Source: CAWAMD01 sp963783045
GTDB lineage: Bacteria > Actinomycetota > Nitriliruptoria > Nitriliruptorales > Nitriliruptoraceae
Reading direction: 5' to 3'
NCBI GenBank assembly: GCA_963783045.1
Contig: CAWAMD010000003.1
Location: forward strand, 136,173 to 200,172
Length of the DNA: 64,000 nt
The notes beneath the pieces are model-generated. The model was not told where the DNA came from and did no database searches. It saw nothing but the letters and a program-made list of their open reading frames with translations. Both the position numbers and the translations under genes were made by a program. Each line of letters opens with the position of its first letter. The stretch's first letter is position 1. Shown here in pieces: positions 6,965-16,933 of the stretch.

Positions 6965-9900
6965 CTACCGCCGAGTCGCTCCAACAGCATCGGTCGTCAG
7001 CTCCTCGAACATCGCCACGGTCTCCGGGTGGAGCCAGTCGTCGGCGTCGTTGGCGTCGCCGTCCTCGGCGACCTGGCGGCGGAGGCGGGTCATGGCGGCG
7101 TGGACGCGGGCGGTGTTGCCGGTCGCGGCGGCGGCTTCCATGAGGTCGCGGACGAGGACCTCGGCGAGCGGGTCGGCGAGCAGGCCGCGTTCGGCGGCCC
7201 AGATGGCGTCGTCGTAGCGCTCGGCCGCGAGGCACAGCTGGGCGAGGTCGTGGGCGGCGTCGACGACCTCCTGGGCCAGCGCGTAGAGCTCGTTGGTCGC
7301 CCACGCGTACTCGGTCGCGGTCGCTGACAGCGGGACGCCACGGACGAGCATCAGCGCCTGGCGGAGGTGGTCGATGGCGTGGTCGGGGTCGCGACGGGCA
7401 GCGGCGACCGCGGCGGTGAAGCGCTCGTAGTCAAGGGCGACCGAGTCGGCGAGCCGGTAGCGGCCGAGCTCGGCGTCGGGGAAGTGCGGTGAGCCGTCGG
7501 GCGCGGTGCCGAGGGACTTCCGGGCACGGGAGGCCTCGGTGTAGAGCCGTGCGGGCCGCGGGCTCCTGCTCCGGCCAGAGGGCTTCGAGCAAGGTGTCGG
7601 CGTTGGCGCCGCTGCGGTGGAGAGCGAGGTAGACGATCAGCTCGATCGTCTTGTTCGTGCGGAAGGGCTCGACGGCTCCGACGATCTCGACGGGACCGAG
7701 CACGCGGACCTCGGTCGTGGGCTCGTCCTCGGCGTCGCCGGCGTCCTCGAGCGCGTCGGGCGTGACTGATCGGCTCCTCGTCGAGGTGGATCGTCTCGGG
7801 CTCGTCGTCGGGTAGCTGGACGAGCTGCTCCGGGTCGTGGAGCGCCTGCTCGATGAGCTTCGCGGTCAGCGGTGCGGCCTCGTCGCCGAGGTCGAGCAGG
7901 TCGAACGCGATGTCCTCGGGGTCGAGTCGCGCCCGACCGCTCCCCTCGATGTGGACGGACCAGTTGCCGCTGCGCGGCTGGAGGCCGCTGACGACGGCGA
8001 CGAGATCGCCGCGGAGTTCGCTCGTCGTGCGCAGGAGGACGCTGACCTCGGACGGCAGGCCGGCCGCGAGGATGACCGTTCGCGGCAGGTTCGTCTTGCC
8101 GTTCGAGTGTGGCTGGGCGAGGACCTCGCGCAGCTCGTCGGCGCCGCGACAGCGTCGTCAGGCGTTCGAGGCCATCGGGTAGCCCGTCGAGGCCGACGGC
8201 GACGACGTCGAGCGCGTCGGCCCTCGGCGTGGTCGCCAGCTCCAGCGCCCAGGCGGCCATCAGTCGGCGGGCGGTGTCCTCGTCGCCGTCGAGGTGCAGG
8301 CAGCCGGCATGGGCCGAGGTTGAGCAGGCCGACGCGGCCGCCGGGCAGAGACCCGAGCGTGACGAGAGCGGGGAAGCGAGATGGCGTGCCGACGTGGATC
8401 TCCAGGGCGTCGAGGTACGCCGGGCGGTGACGGCTCCACGTGTGGTCGCGGTCGTGGCGGTCCCATCCGTCGGGCGCGGCGTCGGAGGCGCGTCGAGGTG
8501 GACGGCGACGTCGGCCGGGCCGTGGCTGACGAGAACGACTGGCGGCCCCGGGCGGTGGTCGGCGTAGTGGGCCGACAGCTCGCGAAGGGCGAGGTTGAGC
8601 AGCCGATCGGCGTCCGGGTCGGCGTGGGCCCGGAGGCGCGTGCTCCGCCGCCGCCTCCTCGCCGGTCGGAAGCGGGATGCGGTGGTGGGGCTGCCGGCGG
8701 CGGAGGCGTGCCCGACGGATGCGATCGAGGGTGAGGACGAGGCCGGCGGCAAGCGTGCCGGCGGCGGCGATGGGCAGGAGCGCGATGTCGTCGGTCGGCT
8801 CGGTGGCTGCCGGTTCTGCTGGTCTTCGACGGGCTCGACGGCGCTTGTGGTTGGCGTCGGGACGACTGGCTCGGCCGACTGCTCGACGGGTCGCCTTCCT
8901 GCGGGACCTGCCGGTCCTCGCTCGGCGACGCGCGCTCGGTGTCGGCCTGCGTCGGCGGACGTCGCCTTGCGGCTGGAGCGCAGAGACGTCCGAGTCGTCG
9001 ATTGCCGGTCGCGGCGCGATCTCGGCGGCTTCTTCGGCGGGGCGCCGCCCGTTGCCTCGCCCCCCGGGAGGTCGAGCTCCCAGCCGGGCTGGATCAGGTC
9101 TGGGTCGGTGAGCGCGCCGCCGCCGGGTTGGGGGTCGCCGCGGTTCTCCTCGTAGATCTCGGGCCAGCGGTACGGATCGTCGAGGTGCTCGTCGGCCAGG
9201 TCCCAGAGCGTGTCTCCGCGCTCGACCACGACCGACTCTGCTCGGTCGCGGCCGCAGACAGCGGTCGCGGTCCGACGGAGCACTCCGGGCACGAGCGAGC
9301 GTCCAGCCCGGGCCGGAGGTCCTCGGTGTCCGCGCTGATCGTCGCGCCGTCGGGCTGCTGGCGGCCGACGTTGAGGTCGCGGATCTCGCGCCAGCGCATG
9401 CCGTCGCCGAGGAGCCGGTCGGCGAGGTCCCAGAGCGTGTCGCCGCGCTGGACCTCGTACTCGCGAGGCGGCAGCGTCGGCCCGATGCGCCTCACCGTCG
9501 CGATGACCCTCGAGGCCGTGGTCCAGCTCGCCGTCTCCGGCGTCGAGCTCGTAGTCGCGTCGAGGTCGACCGGGCTGTGGGGCAGGTTCGGCGGCGCGAC
9601 GTCTGGCGACGGCGAGTCGAAGGTCGGTCGGCGCTGCCGAGGCCGGGGCGGTCGGGCGGGTCAGCAGCGCGATGGCGACGGAGATCGTGGCGAGCAGGTT
9701 GGCGGCGAGGTGCTGAGCGGGCCGAGGCCGGCGACGCGTCGCGCGACGCCGCCGCGCGCGACGGCGACTCGCCTCGACGCACGACGCCGCTGGCGAAGTT
9801 CGCCCACGCCAGCCACACCAGGACGGCGAGCGCCTTGATGATCGTCGCGTCCTCGATCGGCGCCCGTCGTGATCGAGCTGCGCGACCTCGTCCCACGATG

Positions 9901-10026
9901 GGATGGTCGCTCGGCAGGGGCCATCCGACCTCGCGGATCGAGGAGCAGCGGGACGCCGACGACGAGCGCCGCGAGGGCGAGCGCCGCGAGGAGCCCGCGA
10001 ACGAAGGTGGGCCATCGTCGTTGCAT
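6965..10026 (-). pseudogene. LysM-BTAD membrane protein, multiply frameshifted
   Basis: About 1,020 residues spread over all three minus frames with at least five breaks. The N-terminus (MQRRWPTFVRGLLAALALA) is a membrane segment and a second one follows (ALAVLVWLAWANFASGVV). Two LysM modules come next (YEVQRGDTLWDLADRLL and VVERGDTLWDLADEHL). The C-terminus is an SARP-like winged helix (VEPFRTNKTIELIVYLALHR, LLEALWPEQE) plus a BTAD helical repeat ending near 6965. Actinobacterial Tad clusters often carry such LysM-BTAD proteins; the role is unknown, plausibly coupling cell-wall contact to pilus assembly. The ATG at 10026 follows the stop of the TadG-like gene by one base, so it is the last gene of the pilus operon. 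The breaks look like sequencing indels, since each domain is well preserved. Confidence 0.65.
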
Positions 10027-10027
10027 G

Positions 10028-10447
10028 TCAGGCCTCCGGTCCGGTGATGCCGCGGACGAGTCGTGCCTGGCCGCTGGCGGTGACGGTGCGTTCGGAGATC
10101 CCCGCCAGTTGGAGAAGCACCATGGGGGTCGTGATCGTGACGGTGACCTCGACGGAGTCGGCCGTGACGATCACCGAGCCCGCGTGGCCGGTGGTGGCGA
10201 GGTAGTCCTCGGCAGCGACCTGCGCGTCGAGCGGGTCCAGCTCCACCGGTGCGCCCGAACGAAGCGCGTCGAGGTCCACGGCCTGAGCGGCGGCGCGTGC
10301 GGCGTTGTCGGCGAGGTCGTGCGCCTGCCGCCGTGCGGCGAGGATCCGGCCGCCGTCGTAGACCAGCCCGGCGACCATCATCAACGCCAGGGTGAGCCCG
10401 ACGACGAACACGGTCACCGAGCCTTCCTCCGATCGCCAGCGCGCCAT
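10028..10447 (-). CDS. TadG-like pilus assembly protein
   Basis: About 139 residues. The start ATG at 10447 overlaps the stop of the upstream gene by one base (TGATG). The N-terminus WRSEEGSVTVFVVGLTLALMMVAGL is the TadG/TadE-type membrane helix with the Glu-Gly-Ser context, followed by DGGRILAARRQAHDLADNAARAAAQ, typical of the Tad (TadG) helical segment. Members are minor pilins or assembly proteins of tight-adherence pili. It is the penultimate gene of a minus-strand cluster in which every neighbour overlaps or nearly touches. Confidence 0.7.
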   Translation of the reverse strand: MARWRSEEGSVTVFVVGLTLALMMVAGLVYDGGRILAARRQAHDLADNAARAAAQAVDLDALRSGAPVELDPLDAQVAAEDYLATTGHAGSVIVTADSVEVTVTITTPMVLLQLAGISERTVTASGQARLVRGITGPEA

Positions 10448-10860
10448 CAGTCGCCCCCGCGCCACAGGTCGATCACCTCGGTGGCCGATGCTTCGTACGA
10501 GCGGCTGCCCGGCAGGCCGGCGAACACGACGTCATCGAGACCCACGGCGCAGCGGACCGTCACGGTCACCTGGCCGCCGCGCCGGAACTCGCCGGTGTCC
10601 ACCTCGACCGCGAGGTCGACGCACTCCACGCCCGCGTCGCCGAGGTTCGCCTCGACCGCGGTGATCGCTGCCGACCGGCCGGCGTCCGCGTCGGCCCGCA
10701 GCGACGCCGCCCGCGCACCCTCGTCCGCCGCGGAGAGCACGCGCTGCTGGACGCCGCCAAGCCGTCCGGCGAACACGACGAAGCCGAGCAGCACCAGCAG
10801 GATCGGCGTGAGCAGGACCAGCTCGGTCGTCACGCTGCCGTCCGCCCGCTGCCACCTCAT
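10447..10860 (-). CDS. TadE-like minor pilin
   Basis: 137 residues beginning MRWQRADGSVTTELVLLTPI, the TadE-like prepilin/membrane helix with the Gly-Ser-x-x-Thr-Glu motif, then a 100-residue beta-rich extracellular domain with cysteines in VECVDLAV and VTVRCAVG. Such pseudopilins join the Flp pilus. Overlaps the next upstream gene by four bases. Intact. Confidence 0.75.
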   Translation of the reverse strand: MRWQRADGSVTTELVLLTPILLVLLGFVVFAGRLGGVQQRVLSAADEGARAASLRADADAGRSAAITAVEANLGDAGVECVDLAVEVDTGEFRRGGQVTVTVRCAVGLDDVVFAGLPGSRSYEASATEVIDLWRGGD

Positions 10861-11240
10861 CGGTCGGCCTCCCCGATGAACCGCTCGACCTCGCCGGTGA
10901 CCGACGCCGAGACCTGCCAGACCGCCAAGGGCAGGACGTTCGGGGCTGCGGCGGTGACCGAGACCGAGACCTGGGTGCCGCTGCGGGTGACCTCGACGAC
11001 GGCGTCGCGGACGCCGCCCGCCTCGGCGAGGAACGTGTCGCCCGCCTGCGTGCCGAGGTCCTGGGTGGCCGTCTCGCCCTGGGCCGCCTCGAGCGCCTCC
11101 TGCGCGGCGGCCTCGACGACCTGCCGGGCGTGGAAGTAGAGGCCGGCCTGCACGATCAGCATCACGAGGAAGAGCACGACAGGCATGAGCAGCACGAGCT
11201 CGGTCGTGCTGCTGCCGTCCTCACAACGCCGCGGTGTCAC
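10857..11240 (-). CDS. TadE-like minor pilin
   Basis: 127 residues. After a short charged start the TadE motif appears (DGSSTTELVLLMPVVLFLVMLI), then ARQVVEAAAQEALEAAQGE and a beta-strand domain. It is a paralogue of its downstream neighbour and overlaps it by ATGA, so both TadE proteins are made from one message. Role as minor pilins is known for the family. Confidence 0.75.
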   Translation of the reverse strand: MTPRRCEDGSSTTELVLLMPVVLFLVMLIVQAGLYFHARQVVEAAAQEALEAAQGETATQDLGTQAGDTFLAEAGGVRDAVVEVTRSGTQVSVSVTAAAPNVLPLAVWQVSASVTGEVERFIGEADR

Positions 11241-11255
11241 CGTGTCCCCCGACGG

Positions 11256-11453
11256 TCAGTCGGTCGGGATCGACTCGGCCTTGGACGTGACCTTGGCGAC
11301 GATGATCGCGCCCACGGCGAGCGCCAGCCCCGCGAGGATGGCGGTGATGATCGCCGTCTCGGTGGTCATGGCGCCGGACTCGTCGTCCCGCGACTCGTGC
11401 AGGCGCACGAGGTAGTAGCTCCACAGGGACGTGAGGTAGCCCAGTTCGGACAT
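11256..11453 (-). CDS. Flp-type pilin-like protein (65 aa)
   Basis: 65 residues: MSELGYLTSLWSYYLVRLHE, a charged stretch, then GAMTTETAIITAILAGLALAVGAIIVAKV. The Gly-Ala before a Thr-Thr-Glu and a single hydrophobic helix is the pattern of a short Flp major pilin precursor, with Glu at position 5 after a putative prepilin-peptidase site. A GGAGAGG-like site precedes the ATG. It lies between tadC and the tadE genes, where Flp pilins are expected in actinobacterial Tad clusters. Confidence 0.7.
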   Translation of the reverse strand: MSELGYLTSLWSYYLVRLHESRDDESGAMTTETAIITAILAGLALAVGAIIVAKVTSKAESIPTD

Positions 11454-11475
11454 GACCTCTCCTTCCTTCTCGTGA

Positions 11476-12377
11476 TCAGAACCCGAGGATCTCGGTGACG
11501 GCCGGGAAGCCGACGAAGATGACGAAGCCGACGACCATCAGCACCGATGGGACGGCCATGCGTTCGGTGGCGGCCTCCGCGTCGCCCTCCATCTCGGCGA
11601 GGTCGCGCGACCGCAGCGCCGACGCGCGGGCTTCGAGGGAGGCGCGGACCTTGGCGCCGTGGGTGCCGGCGAGCGCGAGGCTGGAGGCGACCTCGCGGAG
11701 CTCGCTCACGTCCAGCTCCTCCCCCAGCCGCTGGAACGCGGCCCAGGGGCTGTCGCCGGCGAGACGGCTGCGGTGCAGGGCGGCGCGCAGCTCCGCGAAC
11801 GCCCAGCCGTCGCCTGCCTCGGCGGCATACGCGAGCGCAGTCTCGACGCCTGCGCCGGCGGCAAGGACGATGTGGGCGAGGTCGAGGTAGGACGACAGCG
11901 CGTAGCGGAAGTCGCGACGCCGCTCGGCGGCCTGGGCACGCAGGAGCGCGTCGGGCAGCACGAACCCTGCGGCGCCGAGGCCCAGCGCCGCGACGGTGAC
12001 GAGCGACATCGGTGCGGACGCGCCGCCGACGCTCGCGAGCAGCGCCAACGCCGGTGGCAGCAGCAGCCCGGCGATGGCGGCGGTGAGCTTCTCGATCAGG
12101 TGCTGCTCGACACCGCGGCCGACGACGCGGAGGTCGGCGTCGAGGTTGCCGAGGTCGATGCCCACCGATCCGAGGAAGGTCGCGACGCGGCCGCTGGATG
12201 CGAGCGCGCCAGTCCCCCTTGGCCCCGACCGCGGACGTGGCTCGTGTGACTGGCTGGCGGGTCGAGCAGGTCGGCCAGGGCCTGCGCGAGTGGCTCCCGG
12301 CGCGGCGCGAACCCGTAGGCGATGAGCATCAGCCCGAACGCGACGCCCGCTCCTGCGACGATCCCGGCGGCGATCAC
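11476..12377 (-). CDS. tadC: TadC-like inner-membrane platform protein (frameshifted)
   Basis: The GTG at 12377 overlaps the stop of tadB (GTGA). The first 50 residues (IAAGIVAGAGVAFGLMLIAYGFAPRR) are in one frame. From about 12200 to the stop the protein continues in another frame: a T2SSF (GspF) domain with AERRRDFRYALSSYLDLAHIVLAAGAGVETAL, SLALAGTHGAKVRASLEARA and a final membrane helix VPSVLMVVGFVIFVGF. One base change restores a protein of about 300 residues. TadB and TadC form the membrane platform on which the TadA ATPase acts. Confidence 0.75.
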
Positions 12378-13241
12378 GCGCGCACCTCCAGGCCCGGCTC
12401 GGAGCCGACGCGGGTCAGGAACCGGTCCGGGGACTGCAGCCGAGCCATGCGCTGCATCAGCACGTAGGCGCCGACGAGGATCGCCGCGACGAGCAGGAGC
12501 ACGAGCTGGCCGGTCACGGTCCGGTAGGGCTCGAGGTAGCGGGGGTTGAACAGGATCAGCCCGCCCGCGAACACGCCGAGACTGCCGACGATGACCCGCA
12601 CCGCGGTCCGCAGCCGGGCGCGGCTCGCGTGGATGCGCATGCGCATCTCGGCCTCGGCACGCGTGGAGCGCGCCAGCGACCCGAGCAGCGGCACGAGGTC
12701 GCGAGCCTCCCGTTGGGCGGCCGTGACGAGCGCGGCCACGACGAGGTCGGCTGCGGGGTTGGCGAGGTCGACCGCGAGCCGACGCAGGCCGGCGACCAGC
12801 CGCTCGCCGCGGTCGAGCCGTCGGGCGAGCCGGACGACCTCGGCACGGATGGGGTCCGGGCGCGTTGGGGGCGGCGGTGACGATGGCCTGTTCGAGGCCG
12901 GCCGCGGCGGCGAGCGTGTCGCGCAGCATCTCGGTCCAGGCGGCGATCGCCTCGGTCCGCTCGACGAGCTCGGCCTGTCCGCGGGCACGTCGCCAGCTGC
13001 GTGGCATCAGCACCGCGAGCATCGCCGCGAGCGCCGCGCCGACGACCCACCCGGTGATGACCCACATCATGAGGGCGGCGGCGAAGGCGAGGATGCCTTG
13101 CAGGACCAGCGGCTCGCCGGCCAGCAGCTCTCGGGCATCGCGCCTCGGCGGCGGTGCCTGCTCGGTCCCCCGGATCCCGAGCACGAGCAGGGTGAGGCCG
13201 AGCCCGATGCCCGCGCCGCAGATGGCGCCGATGAGGATCAT
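12374..13241 (-). CDS. tadB: TadB-like inner-membrane platform protein (frameshifted)
   Basis: Starts at the ATG at 13241, overlapping the tadA stop (ATGA): MILIGAICGAGIGLGLTLLVLG. A second hydrophobic block (FAAALMMWVITGWVVGAAL) and the T2SSF helices follow (AELVERTEAIAAWTEMLRDTLAAAAGLEQAI). Near 12870, at a run of five G, the frame breaks and resumes with RAEVVRLARRLDRGERLVAGL, ending with two membrane helices. About 289 residues after repair. Partner of TadC in the pilus platform. Confidence 0.75.
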
Positions 13242-14575
13242 GACGTCCACCCTCCCTGGCCGTTGCCTGCGACGGCGCCGGGGCGGAGGCCCGCGTCCTC
13301 GAGGATGCGCAGGGTCTCGTCGTGGACCATCCCGGTCGGCACGGCCCGCCCGTCGGGCCCGGGCCGGAACACGTCGTTGGCGATGATCTCGCGTCCTTCG
13401 GCGTCGCGGACCTCGACGACGGAGGTCACGAACCGCTCGACGGTGTCGCCGACACGACGCTTGTCGAGGTGGACGACGAAGTCGACGGCGTTGGCGATGA
13501 GGACCGCCGTGTCCTCGGGCGCGAGGCGGTGCGGCGGGAGCATCCCGTACATCTGGATGCGCCGGAACACGCCTCGGGCGGTGTTGGCGTGGACGGTGCA
13601 CATCGAGCCGTCCTGGCCCTGGCTCATCGCGAGCAGCATCGGCAGGACCTCGCTGCCGCGGACCTCGCCGACGAACACCCGGTCGGGGTCCATGCGCAGT
13701 CCCATGCGGACGAGCTGTTCCAGCGAGATGCCACCCTCGCCCTCGATGTTGGGCTCCCGTGCTTCGAGGGTGACGACGTTGGGATGCCGGTCCGCGAAGC
13801 GTTCGAGACCGAGTTCGAGCGCATCCTCGATCGTGACGAGTCGCTCCTGCGGCTCGATCTCGTTGATGAGCGCGCGCATGAGCGTCGTCTTGCCGCAGCC
13901 GACGCCTCCGCCGATGACGATGGACCGACGGGCCGCGACGGCGGCGCGGAGGAACGCCGCCAACGGGGCGCTCACCGTGCGACGGTGTTCCAGGTCGATC
14001 AGCGACGACAGCTCGAACTGGTGCTTGCGGATGGACAGGCTCGGTCGCGCCGAGACCTCCATGACTGCGAAGAGCCGCGACCCGTCGGGGAGCTGGAGGT
14101 TCAGCTCCGGGTTGGCGGCGTCGAAGCGCCGCTCGGTCCTGCCCACCCGTGCGGCCGCGGTGCGCAGCAACTCGACGAGCTCGGTGTCCGAGTCTGCGAC
14201 CGGCGTGCCCCGCTCCCACGTCCCGTCGAACAGCTTGAGCCAGACAACGTCACAACCCTGGACGTGGATGTCGCTGACTCGCGGGTCGTCGAGGTGTCGT
14301 TGGAGACGACCGAGTCCGTAGAGCCGGTCGAACGCCTCGCGGGCGAGCGCGTCCTCCTCGGTGGGGTCGAGTGCAGCAGTGTCGGCGCGGAGGCGGCGAT
14401 GCGACTCGGCTTCGAGGCGCTGTCGGATGAGCGCGCGGGCGAAGACCCGCTCGTCCTCGGGCGGCTTGCGGGGGCGACCTGCCTCGTCAGCGCGTGCCTG
14501 GTCGGCGGCGAGTTCGTCGGCGACCGCGTCGGCCACGGTCGCGATCAGTCGTGCGCGCTCCTCGGAGGCGATCAT
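13238..14575 (-). CDS. tadA: TadA/CpaF secretion ATPase
   Basis: About 445 residues from the ATG at 14575, which overlaps the stop of the cpaE-like gene (TGATG). A VirB11/CpaF-type hexameric ATPase that powers Tad pilus assembly: N-terminal helical domain, then ISDIHVQGCDVVWLKLFDG, LFAVMEVSARPSLSIRKHQ, Walker A GGGVGCGKTTLMRA, the Asp box, Walker B (VFVGEVRGSEVLPMLLAMSQG) and the His box (STVHAN-type, here CTVHANTARGV). Frame intact. Central gene of the pilus operon. Confidence 0.9.
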   Translation of the reverse strand: MIASEERARLIATVADAVADELAADQARADEAGRPRKPPEDERVFARALIRQRLEAESHRRLRADTAALDPTEEDALAREAFDRLYGLGRLQRHLDDPRVSDIHVQGCDVVWLKLFDGTWERGTPVADSDTELVELLRTAAARVGRTERRFDAANPELNLQLPDGSRLFAVMEVSARPSLSIRKHQFELSSLIDLEHRRTVSAPLAAFLRAAVAARRSIVIGGGVGCGKTTLMRALINEIEPQERLVTIEDALELGLERFADRHPNVVTLEAREPNIEGEGGISLEQLVRMGLRMDPDRVFVGEVRGSEVLPMLLAMSQGQDGSMCTVHANTARGVFRRIQMYGMLPPHRLAPEDTAVLIANAVDFVVHLDKRRVGDTVERFVTSVVEVRDAEGREIIANDVFRPGPDGRAVPTGMVHDETLRILEDAGLRPGAVAGNGQGGWTS

Positions 14576-15366
14576 CACGTCCCCTCCGGCCCGGCCGAGG
14601 TGGGCGCGAGATCGGGCACGATGACGTCCACCGATGGGTCGGACAGCCCGGTGGAGGGCAGCCACGCGCGGATGGCCTCGCCGGCGTTGCGGACGCTCCG
14701 TAGCAGCGGCGATCGACCGAGGTGCGAGGCGCCACCCGCGCCACCGAGTGCCTCGGCGGCGCGACGGTCGTCGGCGATGACGGCAACCACCTCGACGTCG
14801 AGGGCGACGGCGACCTCCGCCGGCGGGTAGGGCTTGTCGCCGATCAGCAGCAAGCCGACGCGGGCCAGCGTCGGGCGCAGCGCACGCAGTCGTGCGGGGA
14901 GCTGCTGCAGCTCGTCCAGGCGAGGACGCGCGACGACCAGCACGGCGTCTGCCGCCTCGATCAGCGGCATCGCCTCGGAGTCGGGGCGCAGCCGACCGGC
15001 GTCGACGATCGTGTCCGTGCCGTCGAGCCTCGGCAGGACTGCGGCCAGGGGCGTCGCGGCGAGTCCAAGCGACCGCCGTGCCTGCTCTGCGGCAGGCGGT
15101 GCGACCAGCAGGCGGACGTCCGATCCCGCGGGAGCCTGCAGGTGCGGGTCGAGGTCGCCCGGCGCGAACGACCGGCGGCTGCTGACCGCCAGCGTCGACA
15201 GGCCCGGTTCGGACGGCACGCCCTGCCGGGCGGCGAGGACGCCACCGTCCGGGTCGGCTTCGATGATCTGGATGTTTCGGTCAGCGGGCCACGTCGCCGC
15301 AAGTGCGAGCGCGGTGGTGGTGACGCCCGGCGACGCCTTCGCGGACCCGAGGACCAGCAGGCTCAC
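14575..15366 (-). CDS. CpaE/TadZ-like MinD-family ATPase
   Basis: 263 residues with a deviant Walker A (LGSAKASPGVTTTALALA), then IQIIEADPDGGVLAARQG (A' motif) and VVARPRLDELQQLPARL. Related CpaE/TadZ proteins place the Tad machine at a cell site. It overlaps tadA by one base and its own start (ATG, 15366) overlaps the stop of the SAF-domain gene by four. Frame intact. Confidence 0.8.
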   Translation of the reverse strand: MSLLVLGSAKASPGVTTTALALAATWPADRNIQIIEADPDGGVLAARQGVPSEPGLSTLAVSSRRSFAPGDLDPHLQAPAGSDVRLLVAPPAAEQARRSLGLAATPLAAVLPRLDGTDTIVDAGRLRPDSEAMPLIEAADAVLVVARPRLDELQQLPARLRALRPTLARVGLLLIGDKPYPPAEVAVALDVEVVAVIADDRRAAEALGGAGGASHLGRSPLLRSVRNAGEAIRAWLPSTGLSDPSVDVIVPDLAPTSAGPEGT

Positions 15367-16049
15367 GATTCACCCATCAGTGCGAGGCGGACGCGATCCT
15401 GCGCTGCCGCGGAGGCGATCTCCGCCACCACGGCCTCCGGCACGACGATCGAGATCATCACGGTGTGGGCGGTCTCGCTGAGGGTCTCGATGGCGAACAC
15501 CTCGGCGGACTCGGCCAGCACGGTGGAACCGCTGTCCTCCCTCTCCGTCGGCGTGCTGGCTGGCGTGCGGACGACGACGACCAGGTCGCCGGGGCGCAGC
15601 GTGGCCGTTGGGTACTCGCCGGGGTCGAGGGCGAGGCCGACGACGCTGTAGCCGGCGGCCACTGTCGGCCCCTCGGCGAACTGGGACCTCGTGACGAGGG
15701 TCCCGGCCTCGAGTCCTGCCGTGGCGGTGAGGCCGAGCAGGTCGTCACGGTCGGATGCCGCGACGAGGGCGACCGCGTCGTCGGTGCCGACGTTCACGAC
15801 CGCGAGGTGAGTGGCGGTCAGCTGCTCGCCACGCTCGATCGGCTGCGCCAGCGCGAGGACGGGTTCGCGTCCGGCCACCCTCGCCACGGTGATCGCACCG
15901 AAGAGCCCGAACCCCACGAGCACGAGCAGCCCGAGCGCGATCCAGGACGTGCGTGGGCGACGGCCGGAACGGCCGGACGGATCGAGGCGTAGGCGCTCAG
16001 GCTCGGTGCGCGTCGACCCGTTGCTGCGGAACTCCGTCGTGGTCGCCAC
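15363..16049 (-). CDS. CpaB-like SAF-domain pilus protein
   Basis: The GTG at 16049 with AAGGGGAT before it is the best start. About 228 residues: a basic N-terminus, one membrane helix (TSWIALGLLVLVGFGLFGAI), then an SAF domain (REPVLALAQPIERGEQLTATHLAVV) and a beta-rich RcpC/CpaB-like part with LRPGDLVVVV. CpaB proteins sit in the periplasm or outer face and help the pilus exit. First gene of the core Tad block, joined to cpaE by ATGA. Confidence 0.75.
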   Translation of the reverse strand: MATTTEFRSNGSTRTEPERLRLDPSGRSGRRPRTSWIALGLLVLVGFGLFGAITVARVAGREPVLALAQPIERGEQLTATHLAVVNVGTDDAVALVAASDRDDLLGLTATAGLEAGTLVTRSQFAEGPTVAAGYSVVGLALDPGEYPTATLRPGDLVVVVRTPASTPTEREDSGSTVLAESAEVFAIETLSETAHTVMISIVVPEAVVAEIASAAAQDRVRLALMGES

Positions 16050-16065
16050 ACCATCCCCTTTGTCG

Positions 16066-16933
16066 TTACTGGTTGAGCGCCTGCATCTCGGACACGCGCA
16101 CGTCCACCGGTGACGAGGTGAACAGGGCCGGAAGCGGCCCCCCACCCGGCGCCCCGGTGACGGTCCAGGACACGGTCCACTCGACGGTCGCCGTGGCCTG
16201 GTACGCGTCGCCGGGCTGACCCGCGGACGTGTGCGTGTACGTGTAGGAGCAGTCCGTGGCCTGCTCGTCGGAGGGGACGGAGGGGTCGTAGGGGGTCCCC
16301 GGGCCGTCGCACACGACGGTGTCGCCGTTGCCGAGGTCCCAGATGACGCGGGTGGGGGCGGCGGTCACGGTCGTGGTCACGCCACCGGCGGAGACCGACT
16401 TGGTGTGGGTCGTCCAGATGGCGTCGTCGACCCAGAGCCAGGTCTCGACGTGGACCACCTGGTCGCCGGACGGGTTCATCGCCACCGTCGGGAAGGGCAG
16501 CGAGAGCGTGTCGATCGCTTCGTCCCGCAGATCGGCGGGGTCGACAGGGTCCTCGCGCGGCACGGGGATGAGGTCAGTCGTGAAGCCGCCTTGGCCGTCG
16601 GGGCAGGACATCCAGTACCACTCGAAGTCGAGCGGGTCGGCGATCCCGCTGTCCGGATCCAGGATGTCCGAGCCGACTTCTGACCCCACCGTCCACCAGA
16701 GAACGTCGATCTCCTCGTCGGGCACGCGCGCCCAGGAGCACTCGGAGGTGCCGCCACCGCCTTCCTCGCCGGGCGTGCCCCTCGCCATCCGCCGCTCCGA
16801 CGTCGACCTGCGAGCCGTCCTCGTCGACGTCTACCCAACCGCCCGGCCCGTCGTGGTCGGCGAGTGCTGCGGTCGCCGGGCCGAGGACGGCGCTTGCCGT
16901 CACGATCGCGATCAGGAGGCGGCGGGTTCGCAT
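16066..16933 (-). CDS. secreted protein with signal peptide (frameshifted)
   Basis: The N-terminus (MRTRRLLIAIVTASAVLGPATAALA) is a Sec signal peptide with an ALA-type cleavage site. After a break near 16790 the mature part continues: DEEIDVLWWTVGSEVGSD, a beta-rich region with CSYTYTHTSAGQ and WTVSWTVTGAPGG. About 288 residues. It lies 16 bases upstream of the SAF gene, so it belongs to the pilus operon; similar secreted genes of unknown function accompany actinobacterial Tad/conjugation clusters. No catalytic motif seen. Confidence 0.55.

Noticed and set aside
12546..14321. 591-codon plus-strand open frame across tadB and tadA
   Set aside because: It lies antisense to conserved Tad genes and its translation is Arg/Ser/Thr-rich without motifs; a coding shadow.
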